Notes: generated from the sequence alone by a model not told the origin. A stretch of DNA of 64,000 bases from RAM1 sp943372515 (GCA_943372515.1 CALRYY010000010.1:11792-75791), one strand, 5' to 3'; numbered from the stretch's first letter, positions 33,561-44,625 are shown. Numbers and translations: made by a program.

Positions 33561-35021
33561 TTATCGTTTCAGCGCTGCGCGCAACGCCGGGCTGGTGGCC
33601 CAGCCGGCACCCGCCACCACGGCGGCGAACAGGCCGGCCACGCCAAGCACCAGCACCGGCTGCGCAGCGGGCAGCAAAGAGGCGGCAAAGGCAAGTGCTG
33701 CACACAACGCACCGGGAATCGCCATCTCACGCCAGGGCAGCGACTGCAGGGCGCGCGGCCCCAATGAACGCAGCAGCACGGCCGCCAGCAGGGCCATCAG
33801 GCCAGCCAGCGCCATCATGACCTGCTGCCCTTCGTGCAGGCCAGCCACGCCCAGGGCCAACAAGGCGGCCACGGTCGCGGCAAATGCAAGCGCCGCCACC
33901 TGCAGCCGCCCGATGGTGGCCAGCACCAGCACCGCCACGGCGATCAGGGCCTGGGGCAGCAACGTCCAGGCACCCCAGGCGGCCCATTGCGCCACATGGG
34001 CCACGTGCTCAGGCCCCATGCGGCCCCAGCCAAACAGCAACTGCGCCAGCGGCCCCGCGCCCGTCCACAGGCCGATGGCTGCCGCACAGGCCAGCGTCCA
34101 CGACAGCAAAAAGGCAGCGCGCAGCTGCACGCTGAAGTCGCGCCCCTCGGCCCGCGCCCGCGTCAGCGCGGGAAACGCCAGCGTGGCCACCAGCTGGATG
34201 GCCAGCAGATTGGGCAGCTCCACCAGCTTCCAGGCGTAGCTGAACGTAGCCAGCGCGCCCTCGCCCTGGTGGGACACCAGGCTGCGCGCGAGCAAGACCA
34301 GCGCGGCGGGCGCGCCAGCAGCCACCGTGGCCCACAGCCAGATGCGCCAGCCCGGCACCTGCGGCGGCAAAGAGGCCGCCTGGGTGGCAACAACAGGTTC
34401 GACCGGGGCCAGCCGGTGCATTCGCCAGGCCAGGAAGGCCAGGCGCAGGCTGAGCGCGAGCATCAGAGCGCCGCCCATCCAGTCAATGGCGCGCGGCCAG
34501 GCCGTGGCATGGCCCAGCACGAGCATCGCCAGCACGATCACACCGGTGTGCACGATGTTCATGCCATACATGCCCATGGCGTCGCGCTCGTGCTGCAGCC
34601 GGGTGTACCAGAGCGAGCCCAGCAAGGCCAGCGGGATGGCCGGTGCGGCCCAGTGCACCGCCTGCACCAGTACGACGGCGTCCGATGCGCCCGGCACCAG
34701 CCAGCGCCCGGTGGGCCCGGACAGCTGCCACAGGGCCGCCGCAATGGCCGCGCCGGTGCCCAGCAGCAGCCAGCCCACCCGGCGCTGGCTTTGCGCCAGC
34801 GGCGCTGGTGCCAGGCCCGCCCACAGGGGCAGCAAGGCATAGCTCAGCGCACCGGCGGCCAGGATGGCGCTGGCCAGGTCAGGCAGGGTGAGCATCATGA
34901 CCACCATGTCAGCCAGCCCCGTGGTGCCGAAGGTGGCGGCCTGGACCGATTCGCGCAGCAGGCCCAGCACGCGGCTGGCCAGCAACAGGGCAAGGGAAAT
35001 CACGCCGGCGCGCAGGTACAT
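33561..35021 (-). CDS. MviN/MurJ-like lipid flippase
   Basis: 486-aa polytopic membrane protein of the MATE-like MVF family with about 13-14 hydrophobic helices. The MurJ-like N-terminus reads RVLGLLRESVQAATFGTTGLAD, followed by LPDLASAILAAGALS. The ATG at 35021 is chosen just before this region. It is shorter than housekeeping MurJ (about 510-530 aa) and lies in the glycan gene set, so it may translocate the lipid-linked glycan rather than lipid II. No Wzx-type flippase or Wzy polymerase is in the window. First gene of the minus-strand set. Confidence 0.85.
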   Translation of the reverse strand: MYLRAGVISLALLLASRVLGLLRESVQAATFGTTGLADMVVMMLTLPDLASAILAAGALSYALLPLWAGLAPAPLAQSQRRVGWLLLGTGAAIAAALWQLSGPTGRWLVPGASDAVVLVQAVHWAAPAIPLALLGSLWYTRLQHERDAMGMYGMNIVHTGVIVLAMLVLGHATAWPRAIDWMGGALMLALSLRLAFLAWRMHRLAPVEPVVATQAASLPPQVPGWRIWLWATVAAGAPAALVLLARSLVSHQGEGALATFSYAWKLVELPNLLAIQLVATLAFPALTRARAEGRDFSVQLRAAFLLSWTLACAAAIGLWTGAGPLAQLLFGWGRMGPEHVAHVAQWAAWGAWTLLPQALIAVAVLVLATIGRLQVAALAFAATVAALLALGVAGLHEGQQVMMALAGLMALLAAVLLRSLGPRALQSLPWREMAIPGALCAALAFAASLLPAAQPVLVLGVAGLFAAVVAGAGWATSPALRAALKR

Positions 35022-35127
35022 GCGCCGGATTATCCCGGCTGGCCGGTGCCTGTCCGGCGGGTGGGCCGGCAAAAAACTAAAATAGCAGGCTTTGGCCACG
35101 CCTTGTGGCCGCCACCGGCCTGCCCCC

Positions 35128-36672
35128 ATGTCCCAGAACAACGCAAATCACAACACCCCTGACCTGCCTGCCACCGACGACAACCAGCTCATCGCCGAGC
35201 GTCGCGAGAAGCTCAAGGTCATCCGCCAGGCGCAGCAGGACGGCAAGGGCGTGGCCTTCCCCAACGACTTCAAGCCAGGCGACCGCGCCGCAAGCCTGCA
35301 GGCCGCACACGGTGAAAAGACGCCGGAAGTGCTGCAGGAAGAAGGCACCTTGGCCAGCGTGGCCGGGCGCATGATGCTCAAGCGCGTGATGGGCAAGGCC
35401 AGCTTTGCCACGCTGCAGGACGCCACCGGCCGCTTCCAGATCTACGTGACCCGCGACGATGTGGGCGAAGAGGTCTATGCCGCCTTCAAGCACTGGGACC
35501 TGGGCGACATCGTGGCCTGTGAGGGCCGGGTGTTCAAGACCCGCACGGGCGAGCTGTCGCTGCATGCCAGCCGCGTGCGCCTGTTGACCAAGAGCCTGCG
35601 TCCCATGCCGGACAAGTTCCACGGCGTGGCCGACCAGGAGGTGAAGTACCGTCAGCGCTACATCGACCTGATGATGGACGAGGCTGCGCGCAACCGCTTC
35701 AAGGCGCGCAGCAAGGCGGTGAGCTCCATCCGCGACTTCATGGTGGCGCACGATTTCCTGGAGGTGGAAACGCCCATGCTGCACCCCATCCCGGGCGGCG
35801 CCAACGCCAAGCCGTTCATCACCCACCACAACGCGCTGGAGCAGGAGATGTTCCTGCGTATCGCGCCCGAGCTGTACCTCAAGCGGCTGGTCGTGGGCGG
35901 CTTTGAGCGCGTATTCGAGATCAACCGCAACTTCCGCAACGAAGGCATCTCGGTGCGCCACAACCCCGAGTTCACCATGATGGAGTTCTACGCGGCGTAC
36001 TGGAATTACCGCGACCTGATGGACTTCACAGAAGCGCTGATCCGCGACGCAGCCCAGAAGGCCGTGGGCACGCTGCAGCTCACCTACGGCGGCAAGCCGG
36101 TGGACCTGGCGGCGCCGTTTGAGCGCCTGACCATCCGCGAGGCCATCCTCAAGCACACCGAAGCAGGCGAGAACGTTGACAACCGCGAATGGCTCACCAA
36201 CGCGCTGCGCAAGCTGGGCCTCAACGAAGAAAAGAACAAGCTGGCTGGCCGCTCGCTGGCCAGCCTGCAGGTGCTGTACTTTGAAGAGACGGTGGAAGAA
36301 AAGCTCTGGCAGCCCACCTTCATCATGGAACACCCGACCGAAATCTCGCCGCTGGCACGCGCCAACGACGAGCGCCCTGAGGTGACCGAGCGCTTTGAGC
36401 TGTACATCACGGGCCGTGAATTCGGCAACGGCTTCTCGGAGCTGAACGACGCCGAAGACCAGGCCGCGCGCTTTCAGGCGCAGGTCACTGCCAAGGACAG
36501 CGGCGACGACGAAGCCATGTACTATGACCACGACTTTGTGCGCGCGCTGGAATACGGCATGCCCCCCACGGGCGGCTGCGGCATCGGCATTGACCGGCTG
36601 ATGATGCTGCTGACCGACAGCCCCAGCATTCGGGATGTGATCCTCTTCCCGGCCCTGCGAAGAGAAACTTGA
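35128..36672 (+). CDS. lysS: Lysyl-tRNA synthetase, class II
   Basis: Charges tRNA-Lys. The N-terminal OB-fold anticodon domain (about 60-170, FQIYVTRDD) is followed by the class II core: motif 2 in FRNEGIS(V)RHNPEFTMMEFY and motif 3 in GCGIGIDRLMMLL. Length 514 aa. The ATG at 35128 is the natural start; a TAAAAT at 35078-35083 could be its -10 element. It is monocistronic between the glycan locus and a convergent palindromic repeat. Confidence 0.98.
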   Translation: MSQNNANHNTPDLPATDDNQLIAERREKLKVIRQAQQDGKGVAFPNDFKPGDRAASLQAAHGEKTPEVLQEEGTLASVAGRMMLKRVMGKASFATLQDATGRFQIYVTRDDVGEEVYAAFKHWDLGDIVACEGRVFKTRTGELSLHASRVRLLTKSLRPMPDKFHGVADQEVKYRQRYIDLMMDEAARNRFKARSKAVSSIRDFMVAHDFLEVETPMLHPIPGGANAKPFITHHNALEQEMFLRIAPELYLKRLVVGGFERVFEINRNFRNEGISVRHNPEFTMMEFYAAYWNYRDLMDFTEALIRDAAQKAVGTLQLTYGGKPVDLAAPFERLTIREAILKHTEAGENVDNREWLTNALRKLGLNEEKNKLAGRSLASLQVLYFEETVEEKLWQPTFIMEHPTEISPLARANDERPEVTERFELYITGREFGNGFSELNDAEDQAARFQAQVTAKDSGDDEAMYYDHDFVRALEYGMPPTGGCGIGIDRLMMLLTDSPSIRDVILFPALRRET

Positions 36673-36681
36673 CCCATCCCC

Positions 36682-36751
36682 GAAGCGCCTGCGGCGCTTC
36701 CCCCTCAAGGGGGCGCCACCGGCGGCCTGGCAAAGCCGGTTCCGCGGTGGC
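36682..36751. repeat. Composite palindromic intergenic repeat (REP-like)
   Basis: Three nested hairpins in 70 bp between convergent lysS and nagZ. The first is an 8-bp stem at 36682-36689/36693-36700. The second is a C4-5/G4-5 hairpin around TCAA (36700-36713). The third is a GCCACC...GGTGGC pair at 36715-36720/36746-36751 enclosing a further CCGGC-type stem. I recall similar GC-rich elements being frequent between genes in Comamonadaceae. It probably serves as a two-way transcription end here. Confidence 0.65.
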
Positions 36752-36757
36752 CTGTGA

Positions 36758-37816
36758 TCAAGGCAGAAGTTCGAGCGAGCGCATATAGTGGGGCTCGGCC
36801 ATCAGCGTGTCCCACGCCGGTGCGGGCGTGGCGGGCAACAAGGCGAGGCGGCGCTGTTCGCTGGCTTCGTTCGCATGCCAGCCGCCCTTGAGCTGGGTTT
36901 CCACCAGCCCGTCCAGCAATTCATCCACGGCGTGGCCGCCGTCGACAGACTGGTTGCACAGCAGCACCATGTCGCAGCCAGCGGCCAGCGCCGCCACGCC
37001 GGCCTCGGTGTAGCTGACCTCGCGGCCGTCAATCAGGCGGGCGCCGGCCATGCTCAGGTCGTCGCTAAAAATCGCGCCGCCAAAGCCCAGCTGGCGACGC
37101 AGGATGTCATTGAGCCAGCGGCTTGAAAAGCCGGCAGGGCGTGCATCGACTTTGGGGTACACCACATGCGCCGGCATCACGCTGGTGAGCGTGGTGCTGA
37201 GCCAGCCGTAGGGCGCGGCGTCGTCCGCCAGGATGGCTTTCAGGCTGCGCCGGTCCACTGGAATATCAGTGTGCGAATCGGCCTTGACAAAGCCGTGACC
37301 GGGAAAGTGCTTGCCGCAGTTGGCAACACCCGCCTGTAGCAGACCGTGCATCAGGCTTTTGGCAAGCAGCGCTGCAACGCGCGCATCGGCGTGAAAGGCA
37401 CGGTCACCGATGACGCCCGAGCCGCCCCAGTCCAGGTCCAGCACCGGGGTGAAACTGAAATCCACGCCACAGGCGCGCAACTCTGCGCCCAGCACGTAAC
37501 CGCAAGCGGTCGCCGCATTGGTGGCATGCAATGCGTCCTTCATCCAGAGTTCGCCCAAAGCCCGCATGGGCGGCAGGTGCGTGAAGCCGTCGGTGCGAAA
37601 ACGCTGCACGCGCCCGCCTTCGTGGTCCACGCAGATCAGCAGGTCAGCGCGCACGGCCTTGATCTGCCGGCACAGTGCGCTGACCTGGGCGCGGTCTTTC
37701 CAGTTACGCCCGAACAGGATGACGCCACCGGTCAGCGGGTGCTTCAGGCGCTTTTTGTCAGCGCGGCTCAGCTCCAGGCCGGCCACGTCAAGGATCAAAG
37801 GGGCATGGGGCGACAT
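36758..37816 (-). CDS. nagZ: Beta-N-acetylhexosaminidase, peptidoglycan recycling
   Basis: Cytoplasmic GH3 glycosidase that removes N-acetylglucosamine from anhydromuropeptides during cell-wall recycling. The flexible-loop acid/base motif is KHFPGHG, and the nucleophile Asp is in FSDDLSMAG. LICVDHEGGRVQRF is the substrate-binding signature. Length 352 aa. It directly follows acpS without a gap and ends the lepA-to-nagZ minus-strand series. Confidence 0.96.
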   Translation of the reverse strand: MSPHAPLILDVAGLELSRADKKRLKHPLTGGVILFGRNWKDRAQVSALCRQIKAVRADLLICVDHEGGRVQRFRTDGFTHLPPMRALGELWMKDALHATNAATACGYVLGAELRACGVDFSFTPVLDLDWGGSGVIGDRAFHADARVAALLAKSLMHGLLQAGVANCGKHFPGHGFVKADSHTDIPVDRRSLKAILADDAAPYGWLSTTLTSVMPAHVVYPKVDARPAGFSSRWLNDILRRQLGFGGAIFSDDLSMAGARLIDGREVSYTEAGVAALAAGCDMVLLCNQSVDGGHAVDELLDGLVETQLKGGWHANEASEQRRLALLPATPAPAWDTLMAEPHYMRSLELLP

Positions 37817-38215
37817 TCAGGGCTCTTTCTTTTCGACCACCACAAAGCTGGCGGCATAGTCGGTTTCGTCGGTCACGCTCACATGGGCGCTGAGGCCCTG
37901 GGCCTCAAACCAGGTTTTCAGGCCGCCGTGAAGCACGATGGCAGGCTTGCCGCCTGGCAGCTTGCTGATCTCGCACAGCCGCCACGTCATGGGCATGCGC
38001 ATGCCCAGCCCCACGGCCTTGCTGAAAGCCTCTTTGGCCGAGAAGCGCGTGGCCAGGTAGCGGATGCCCCGCTCGGGCCAGCGCTGGCTGCGGGCCTTCC
38101 AGGTCGCCAGCTCGGCATCGCTCAAAATTTTCTGCGCAAAGCGCTCGCCATGGCGATCCAGCGATGCGCGGATGCGCCGCACATCGCAGATGTCGGTGCC
38201 GATGCCGTAGATCAT
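37817..38215 (-). CDS. acpS: Holo-[acyl-carrier-protein] synthase
   Basis: Transfers 4'-phosphopantetheine from CoA to ACP. Motifs GIGTDICDVRRI (magnesium ligand Asp8) and RFSAKEAFSKA (Lys61, Glu62) define the family. Length 132 aa. It would be available to activate AcpP and possibly the two carrier proteins of the glycan locus. Its start overlaps pdxJ by four bases, the widespread pdxJ-acpS arrangement. Confidence 0.97.
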   Translation of the reverse strand: MIYGIGTDICDVRRIRASLDRHGERFAQKILSDAELATWKARSQRWPERGIRYLATRFSAKEAFSKAVGLGMRMPMTWRLCEISKLPGGKPAIVLHGGLKTWFEAQGLSAHVSVTDETDYAASFVVVEKKEP

Positions 38216-38976
38216 GGTTGTGGCGCAGCGCGAAAGGCCTCGTCAATGCGGTGCAGGTAGGCTTTGACCGTTGCCTCGTAGCCCAGCTCCAGCGCATCGG
38301 AGATCAGGGCGTGGCCGATCGACACTTCCTGCACGCCGGGTACCGCACGCAGGAAGTCGGTGAGGTTCTCCTGGTTCAGGTCATGGCCGGCGTTGACGCC
38401 CAGGCCCGCGTCCAGCGCTGCCTGCGCAGCTGCTGCAAACCGGGCCAGCACGGCATTCTTGTCAGCGGTGCCAAAGGCACTGGCGTAGCTTTCGGTGTAC
38501 AGCTCCACCCGGTCGGCCCCCACAGCCCGGGCGGCGGCCATGGCCTCGGGGTCCGGGTCCATGAACAGGCTGACGCGCACGCCCAGGGCGCGGGCTTCGT
38601 CTATCAGGGGCTTCAGGCGCTGGGCGTCCGCAGGGAACGACCAGCCGTGGTCGCTTGTGAACTGGCCTTCGCTGTCGGGCACGAAGGTGCACTGGTGCGG
38701 GCGCAACTCGCGCACAAAGTCCATGAGGTTGTGAAACGGGTTGCCCTCGATGTTGAATTCGACCTCAGGCCACGACTTCAGCATGTGCTGCAACACATGC
38801 ACGTCTTCAGCGCGGATGTGGCGGGCATCAGGCCGTGGGTGCACGGTAATGCCGTGCGCGCCGGCCTGCAGGCACAGCGTGGCAGCGCGCAGCACGCTCG
38901 GAATGCCCAGGTGGCGCGTGTTGCGTACCAGCGCGACTTTGTTGAGGTTGACTGACAGGGCGGTGTGTTGTGTCAT
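38212..38976 (-). CDS. pdxJ: Pyridoxine 5'-phosphate synthase
   Basis: Last step of de novo vitamin B6 synthesis, joining deoxyxylulose 5-phosphate and 3-amino-2-oxopropyl phosphate. Typical motifs: LSVNLNKVALVRNTR, HPRPDARHI, FNIEGNP and VNAGHDLN. The start at 38976 gives 254 aa and an ATGA overlap with recO; the longer upstream extension would lie in recO and is rejected. Confidence 0.97.
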   Translation of the reverse strand: MTQHTALSVNLNKVALVRNTRHLGIPSVLRAATLCLQAGAHGITVHPRPDARHIRAEDVHVLQHMLKSWPEVEFNIEGNPFHNLMDFVRELRPHQCTFVPDSEGQFTSDHGWSFPADAQRLKPLIDEARALGVRVSLFMDPDPEAMAAARAVGADRVELYTESYASAFGTADKNAVLARFAAAAQAALDAGLGVNAGHDLNQENLTDFLRAVPGVQEVSIGHALISDALELGYEATVKAYLHRIDEAFRAAPQP

Positions 38977-39722
38977 AGCGATTGCAGGTCCATCATCATC
39001 TGCCGCGTGCGCAGCGTCGTAACGCCGCAATGGTAGTGCAGCAGTATCCGCAGTTGCGGCTTGAGGCCCGCCATGACATCCGCACACACCCCAAGCGCGG
39101 CGTGAAAAGGGGCCTCGTCGTCCAGTGCCAGTTGCAGGCGCCGCCATTGATGCCCTGGCAGGCTGGCGCGCTCGCCGCCTGTCGCCTGCATCAGGCCTCC
39201 GTCGGGCATGAGGCTGTAGCTCACGCCGTCGTCCAGTGGCGCCAGCGTGAGGGTCTGCATATCCAGCACGGGCAACAAGCCGATCTCGCGCAGCAGCAGC
39301 AGCTCAAACGCCCGCAGGCCGGCCTGCAGCGCCTCGACCTGGCCAGACGCCAACACCTGCACGGCGGCACGGTAGGCGTCAAACAGCGCGGGGTGAGGGT
39401 CGTCGCGCGCCAGCAGGCGCAGCACCAGTTCATTGAGGTAATAGCCCGACAGCAGCGCGTCACCCGTGGGCATGACGTGGCCGCCCACCCATTCAGCACC
39501 TTTGAGTGTGCGGATTTCGGCGTCGCCGCCAAAGGCCACGCGCAACGGCTGCAGCGGCAGCAAGACAGGGCGAAAATTGGAGCTGGGCCGCTTGGCCCCC
39601 TTGGCCACCAGCGCCACCCGGCCGTAATGGCGGGTGAACACCTCCAGGATCAGGCTGGACTCGCTCCAATCGTAGCGGTGCAGCACATAGGCAGGCTCGT
39701 CACTGATGCGCTTGACGGGCAC
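38973..39722 (-). CDS. recO: DNA repair protein RecO
   Basis: Mediator that helps load RecA on SSB-coated DNA in the RecFOR pathway. The N-terminal OB fold shows AYVLHRYDWSESSLILEVFTR, followed by VALVAKGAKRP. The GTG at 39722, two bases after the era stop, gives 249 aa; this start is inferred because no ATG is close. The C-terminal helical domain ends RTRQMMMDLQSL. The usual cysteine knuckle is not evident, as in many proteobacterial RecO proteins. Confidence 0.93.
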   Translation of the reverse strand: MPVKRISDEPAYVLHRYDWSESSLILEVFTRHYGRVALVAKGAKRPSSNFRPVLLPLQPLRVAFGGDAEIRTLKGAEWVGGHVMPTGDALLSGYYLNELVLRLLARDDPHPALFDAYRAAVQVLASGQVEALQAGLRAFELLLLREIGLLPVLDMQTLTLAPLDDGVSYSLMPDGGLMQATGGERASLPGHQWRRLQLALDDEAPFHAALGVCADVMAGLKPQLRILLHYHCGVTTLRTRQMMMDLQSL

Positions 39723-39724
39723 AG

Positions 39725-40678
39725 TTATTCGTAGCCGAAGGACTTGACCCGTGCTTCGTCGTCGGCCCAACCTGAGCGGACTTTCACCCACAATTCCAGG
39801 AACACCTTGGCGCCCAGCAGCTTTTCCAGCTCAGTGCGGGCGTCGGTGCCGATGCGCTTCAAACGCTCACCGCGTTCGCCGATCACCATGGCCTTGTGGC
39901 CGTCGCGCTCCACGACGATGGTGGCGGCAATGCGCACCATGCGGTCGTGCTTGGGGCTGGGTTCTTCCTCAAACTTGTCGATGATGACGGTGGACGTATA
40001 GGGCAGCTCGTCGCCGGTAAAACGAAACAGCTTTTCGCGCACCGTCTCGCTGGCCAGGAATTTCTCGCTGCGGTCCGTGAGCTCATCCTCCCCGTACCAC
40101 CAGGCCTGTTCGGGCAGGAACTTCTCGCAGATGGTGAACAGCCGCTCCACATCCTTGGCGTTTTTGGCAGACATGGGCACAAACTCGGCAAACTCGTGGC
40201 GCTGCTGCATGTCGCGCAGCCAGGGCGCGATCTCGGCGCGGCGCACCACCTTGTCCAGCTTGTTGGCCACCAGCAGCGCCGGCGTGCCGGGCTTGAGCAG
40301 CGACAGCACCTTGGCGTCGCCCAGCGTGAAGCTGCCCGCCTCCACCACAAACAGCACCAGGTCCACTTCGCCAATGGCCCCCACCACCGTCTTGTTCAGC
40401 GAGCGGTTCAGCGCCGTGGAGTGACGCGTCTGGAAGCCCGGTGTATCCACAAAAATGAACTGCGTGGGCCCGATGGTGCGAATGCCGGTGATGCGGTGGC
40501 GCGTGGTCTGGGCCTTGCGCGAGGTGATGCTGATCTTCTGGCCCACCAGCGCATTGAGCAGCGTGGACTTGCCCACGTTGGGTTTGCCAACGATGGCGAT
40601 CAGGCCGCAGCGCTGCCCGAGCGGGGTTGGGGCGCCGGCTTCGGCGTCGGGCGTTGCGTTTTCTGTCATGTCGGTCAT
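39725..40678 (-). CDS. era: GTPase Era
   Basis: Essential GTPase that binds the 3' end of 16S rRNA during 30S maturation. The G-motifs are complete: G1 GKPNVGKST, G3 DTPG and G4 NKLD, and the C-terminal KH domain has VIGERGERLKRIG. Length 317 aa, with a short N-terminal extension. Its ATG overlaps the rnc stop by four bases, the classic rnc-era pair. Confidence 0.98.
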   Translation of the reverse strand: MTDMTENATPDAEAGAPTPLGQRCGLIAIVGKPNVGKSTLLNALVGQKISITSRKAQTTRHRITGIRTIGPTQFIFVDTPGFQTRHSTALNRSLNKTVVGAIGEVDLVLFVVEAGSFTLGDAKVLSLLKPGTPALLVANKLDKVVRRAEIAPWLRDMQQRHEFAEFVPMSAKNAKDVERLFTICEKFLPEQAWWYGEDELTDRSEKFLASETVREKLFRFTGDELPYTSTVIIDKFEEEPSPKHDRMVRIAATIVVERDGHKAMVIGERGERLKRIGTDARTELEKLLGAKVFLELWVKVRSGWADDEARVKSFGYE

Positions 40679-41358
40679 TTCGTTTTGGCCTTCAGCGCGA
40701 TGAGCATGGCGGCGGCCGCCGCCTGTTCGCCGGCCCGGCGTGAGCCACCAATGCCGCGCTCGGCGGCACCCAGCTCGGGGATCTCACATTCCACATCAAA
40801 GGTCTGCTTGTGCGCGGCGCCCAGCGTTGCGGCCACCCGGTACACCGGCAGTTTCATCTTGCGCCCCTGCAGCCATTCCTGCAATTCGGTCTTGGGGTCC
40901 TTGGCGGCAGCCGGCATCTGCGGGTTGATCTCCACATTGCGCAGCAGCCTGTGCACCAGCGCTTCTGCGGCAAGGTAGCCGGCGTCCAGGTGCACGGCAC
41001 CGATCACAGCTTCCAGGCAGTCGGCCAGGATGGAGGGTCGCTTGTGGCCGCCCGAGCGGCTTTCGCCCTCGCCCAGCTTGATCACGGCGGGCAAGCCCAA
41101 TTCGAGCGCCAGCTGGTGCAGTGTCTCCTGTTTGACCAGGTTGGCGCGCACGCGCGAGAGGTCGCCCTCGGGCAGGGCGCGCAAGCGGTCGTACAACAGA
41201 GCCGCCACGGCCAGGTTCAGCACAGAGTCGCCCAGAAACTCAAGGCGTTCGTTGTGATCGGCCGAAAAGCTGCGGTGGGTCAGCGCACGCAGCAGCAACT
41301 GCGGGTCGGAGAACGAGTGCTGCAAGCGCCCCTGCAGTGCTGACAGGCCGCCATCCAC
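40675..41358 (-). CDS. rnc: Ribonuclease III
   Basis: Double-strand-specific endoribonuclease for rRNA and mRNA processing. The signature NERLEFLGDSVLNL carries the catalytic acids, and DCLEAVIGA holds the second acidic cluster. The dsRNA-binding domain begins near DPKTELQEWLQG. The GTG at 41358, one base after the DUF4845 stop, gives 227 aa and the normal N-terminus; the longer frame upstream lies within the DUF4845 gene. Confidence 0.96.
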   Translation of the reverse strand: MDGGLSALQGRLQHSFSDPQLLLRALTHRSFSADHNERLEFLGDSVLNLAVAALLYDRLRALPEGDLSRVRANLVKQETLHQLALELGLPAVIKLGEGESRSGGHKRPSILADCLEAVIGAVHLDAGYLAAEALVHRLLRNVEINPQMPAAAKDPKTELQEWLQGRKMKLPVYRVAATLGAAHKQTFDVECEIPELGAAERGIGGSRRAGEQAAAAAMLIALKAKTK

Positions 41359-41359
41359 G

Positions 41360-41713
41360 CTACTTGGTTTGCCCGTTGTACTTGAGCAAAAGGTAGGCCG
41401 GGCCTGCCATGTGGATTTCCTTGGTGTACGCAAACGAGACCGTGGTCCTGCCGTTGTTCTGCGCGACTTCCAGGTCCTTGCCCGAAATGGATTTGATGTC
41501 GTCGATCTGGGCAGCCTTGTCAAAAATGGTGCGCACATCAGCCGGGTTGCTGCCAGCCTTGGCCTTTTCGATCGCCTTGAGTACGGCCTGGTATTCCATG
41601 AACGTGGGGAACGCCTGCGCGCCCAGGACGCCCAGGCCAGCCAGGATTGCCACCACCAGGATCAGCCCGATGAACGACACGCCCTGTTGTTTTGATTTGT
41701 GCAGAAACTTCAT
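41360..41713 (-). CDS. DUF4845 single-pass membrane protein
   Basis: 117-aa protein with a short basic N-terminus (MKFLHKSKQQG) and a hydrophobic helix (VSFIGLILVVAILAGLGVLGA) resembling a pilin-like segment, then a soluble domain. Such a gene between lepB and rnc is widespread in beta- and gammaproteobacteria, but its function is unknown. The ATG at 41713 follows an AAAGG-like site. It may be a LepB substrate or membrane-anchored helper; this is only positional inference. Confidence 0.88.
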   Translation of the reverse strand: MKFLHKSKQQGVSFIGLILVVAILAGLGVLGAQAFPTFMEYQAVLKAIEKAKAGSNPADVRTIFDKAAQIDDIKSISGKDLEVAQNNGRTTVSFAYTKEIHMAGPAYLLLKYNGQTK

Positions 41714-41738
41714 ACGCCAACCTTTACGAGATCTGTTG

Positions 41739-42703
41739 CTACTGGAACGAGCCAATACGCTTGAAATTGCCGAAGTTCATCCAGATGAAAAAGGCCTTGC
41801 CCACGATGTTGCTGTCAGGCACAAACCCCCAGTAACGCGAGTCCAGCGAATTATCGCGGTTATCGCCCATCATGAAATAGTGGCCTTCGGGTACCTTGCA
41901 CACAACGCCCTCGACACTGTAACGGCAATTGCGCTTGAAAGGAAAGTCTTCGGCGCCCGCCACGAAGGCCGGGCGGTCGTCATCGTTGAGCAGGCGAAAA
42001 CGGCGCGCGTCAAAGGTTTCCTCATACTGCTTGAAGTAGCGCATCACATCGTCGTCGAAGAACTCGGGCAGCGTCGCCTTGGGCACCGGCTTGCCATTGA
42101 TCGTGAGCTTCTTGTTCAGGTAAGCCACCTCGTCGCCGGGCACGCCCACCACCCGCTTGATGTAGTCCAGGCTGGGCTTGGGCGGGTAGCGGAACACCAT
42201 CACGTCACCGCGCTGGGGCTTGTTGCCTTCGGTCAGCCTGGTGTTGATGACCGGCAGGCGCACGCCGTAGGTGAATTTGTTGACCAGGATCAGGTCGCCC
42301 ACCAGCAACGTGGGGATCATCGAGCCCGAGGGGATCTTGAACGGCTCGAACAGGAACGAGCGCAGCAGGAACACCACCACGATCACCGGGAACAGCCCCG
42401 CCGTCCAGTCCAGCCACCAGGGCTGCATGATGAGCCGGGTGCGGGCTTCGGACAGGTCGCCGTCCACCTGGGTGATGCCCTTGGCAGCGAGGTCGGCGCG
42501 GCGCTGGGCGTCGTTGGCTTCCAGCGCGGCCACGGCACGCCGGCGCTGGGGCAGGAAGTAAAAGCGCTCGCCCAGCCAGTACACGCCGGTGACGCAGGTG
42601 GCCAGGAACAGAAGCAGCGCAAAGTTGCCCTCGACCACGCCCATGTACCAGGCACCAGCGTAGCCGGCAAAAGCCGCAAGGACCACTGCGGTGATGAACT
42701 GCA

Positions 42704-42707
<4 letters not shown>
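41739..42707 (-). CDS. lepB: Signal peptidase I
   Basis: Cleaves signal peptides on the outer face of the inner membrane. Catalytic Ser129 is in PSGSMIPTL and catalytic Lys184 in YIKRVVGVPGD. The late box GDNRDNSLDSRYWG is intact. Two N-terminal membrane helices (about 5-45) and a third near 105-120 precede the active site. Length 322 aa. Two adjacent ATGs (42707, 42704) overlap the lepA stop. Confidence 0.98.
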
Positions 42708-44515
<1,808 letters not shown>

Positions 44516-44554
44516 CAACGAGAACGCTTAAGTGATTGAATTAAAACGGCGCGG

Positions 44555-44590
44555 AAAAGAAAAAAGGGCGCGTCGAGTAGTGACGCGCCC
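44555..44590 (-). terminator. Intrinsic terminator upstream of lepA
   Basis: Perfect 9-bp stem GGGCGCGTC/GACGCGCCC around a 7-base loop, followed on the minus strand by TTTTTTCTTTT. It ends minus-strand transcription about 40 bp before the lepA start. Confidence 0.85.
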
Positions 44591-44625
44591 TGAACCAACA
44601 ATCTATGGCAACTGCGATAGTTGGA
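44555..44625 (-). ncRNA. Candidate small RNA or lepA leader/attenuator
   Basis: On the minus strand a TACAAT -10-like hexamer (44636-44631) is followed by about 70 bases that can fold into two stem-loops. The first (44595-44624) pairs CCAA/TTGG and CTAT/ATAG. The second is a 9-bp GC stem (44566-44574/44582-44590) ending in a T6CT4 run. A promoter-like element, structured body and intrinsic terminator make a compact sRNA or attenuator unit directly ahead of lepA. No -35 box of good quality is seen and no known RNA family was recognised. Confidence 0.4.

Noticed and set aside
11830..35021. Recent horizontal transfer with mobile element boundaries
   Set aside because: No transposase, integrase, tRNA or direct repeats at the edges, and codon use looks like the flanks by eye; an older acquisition cannot be excluded.
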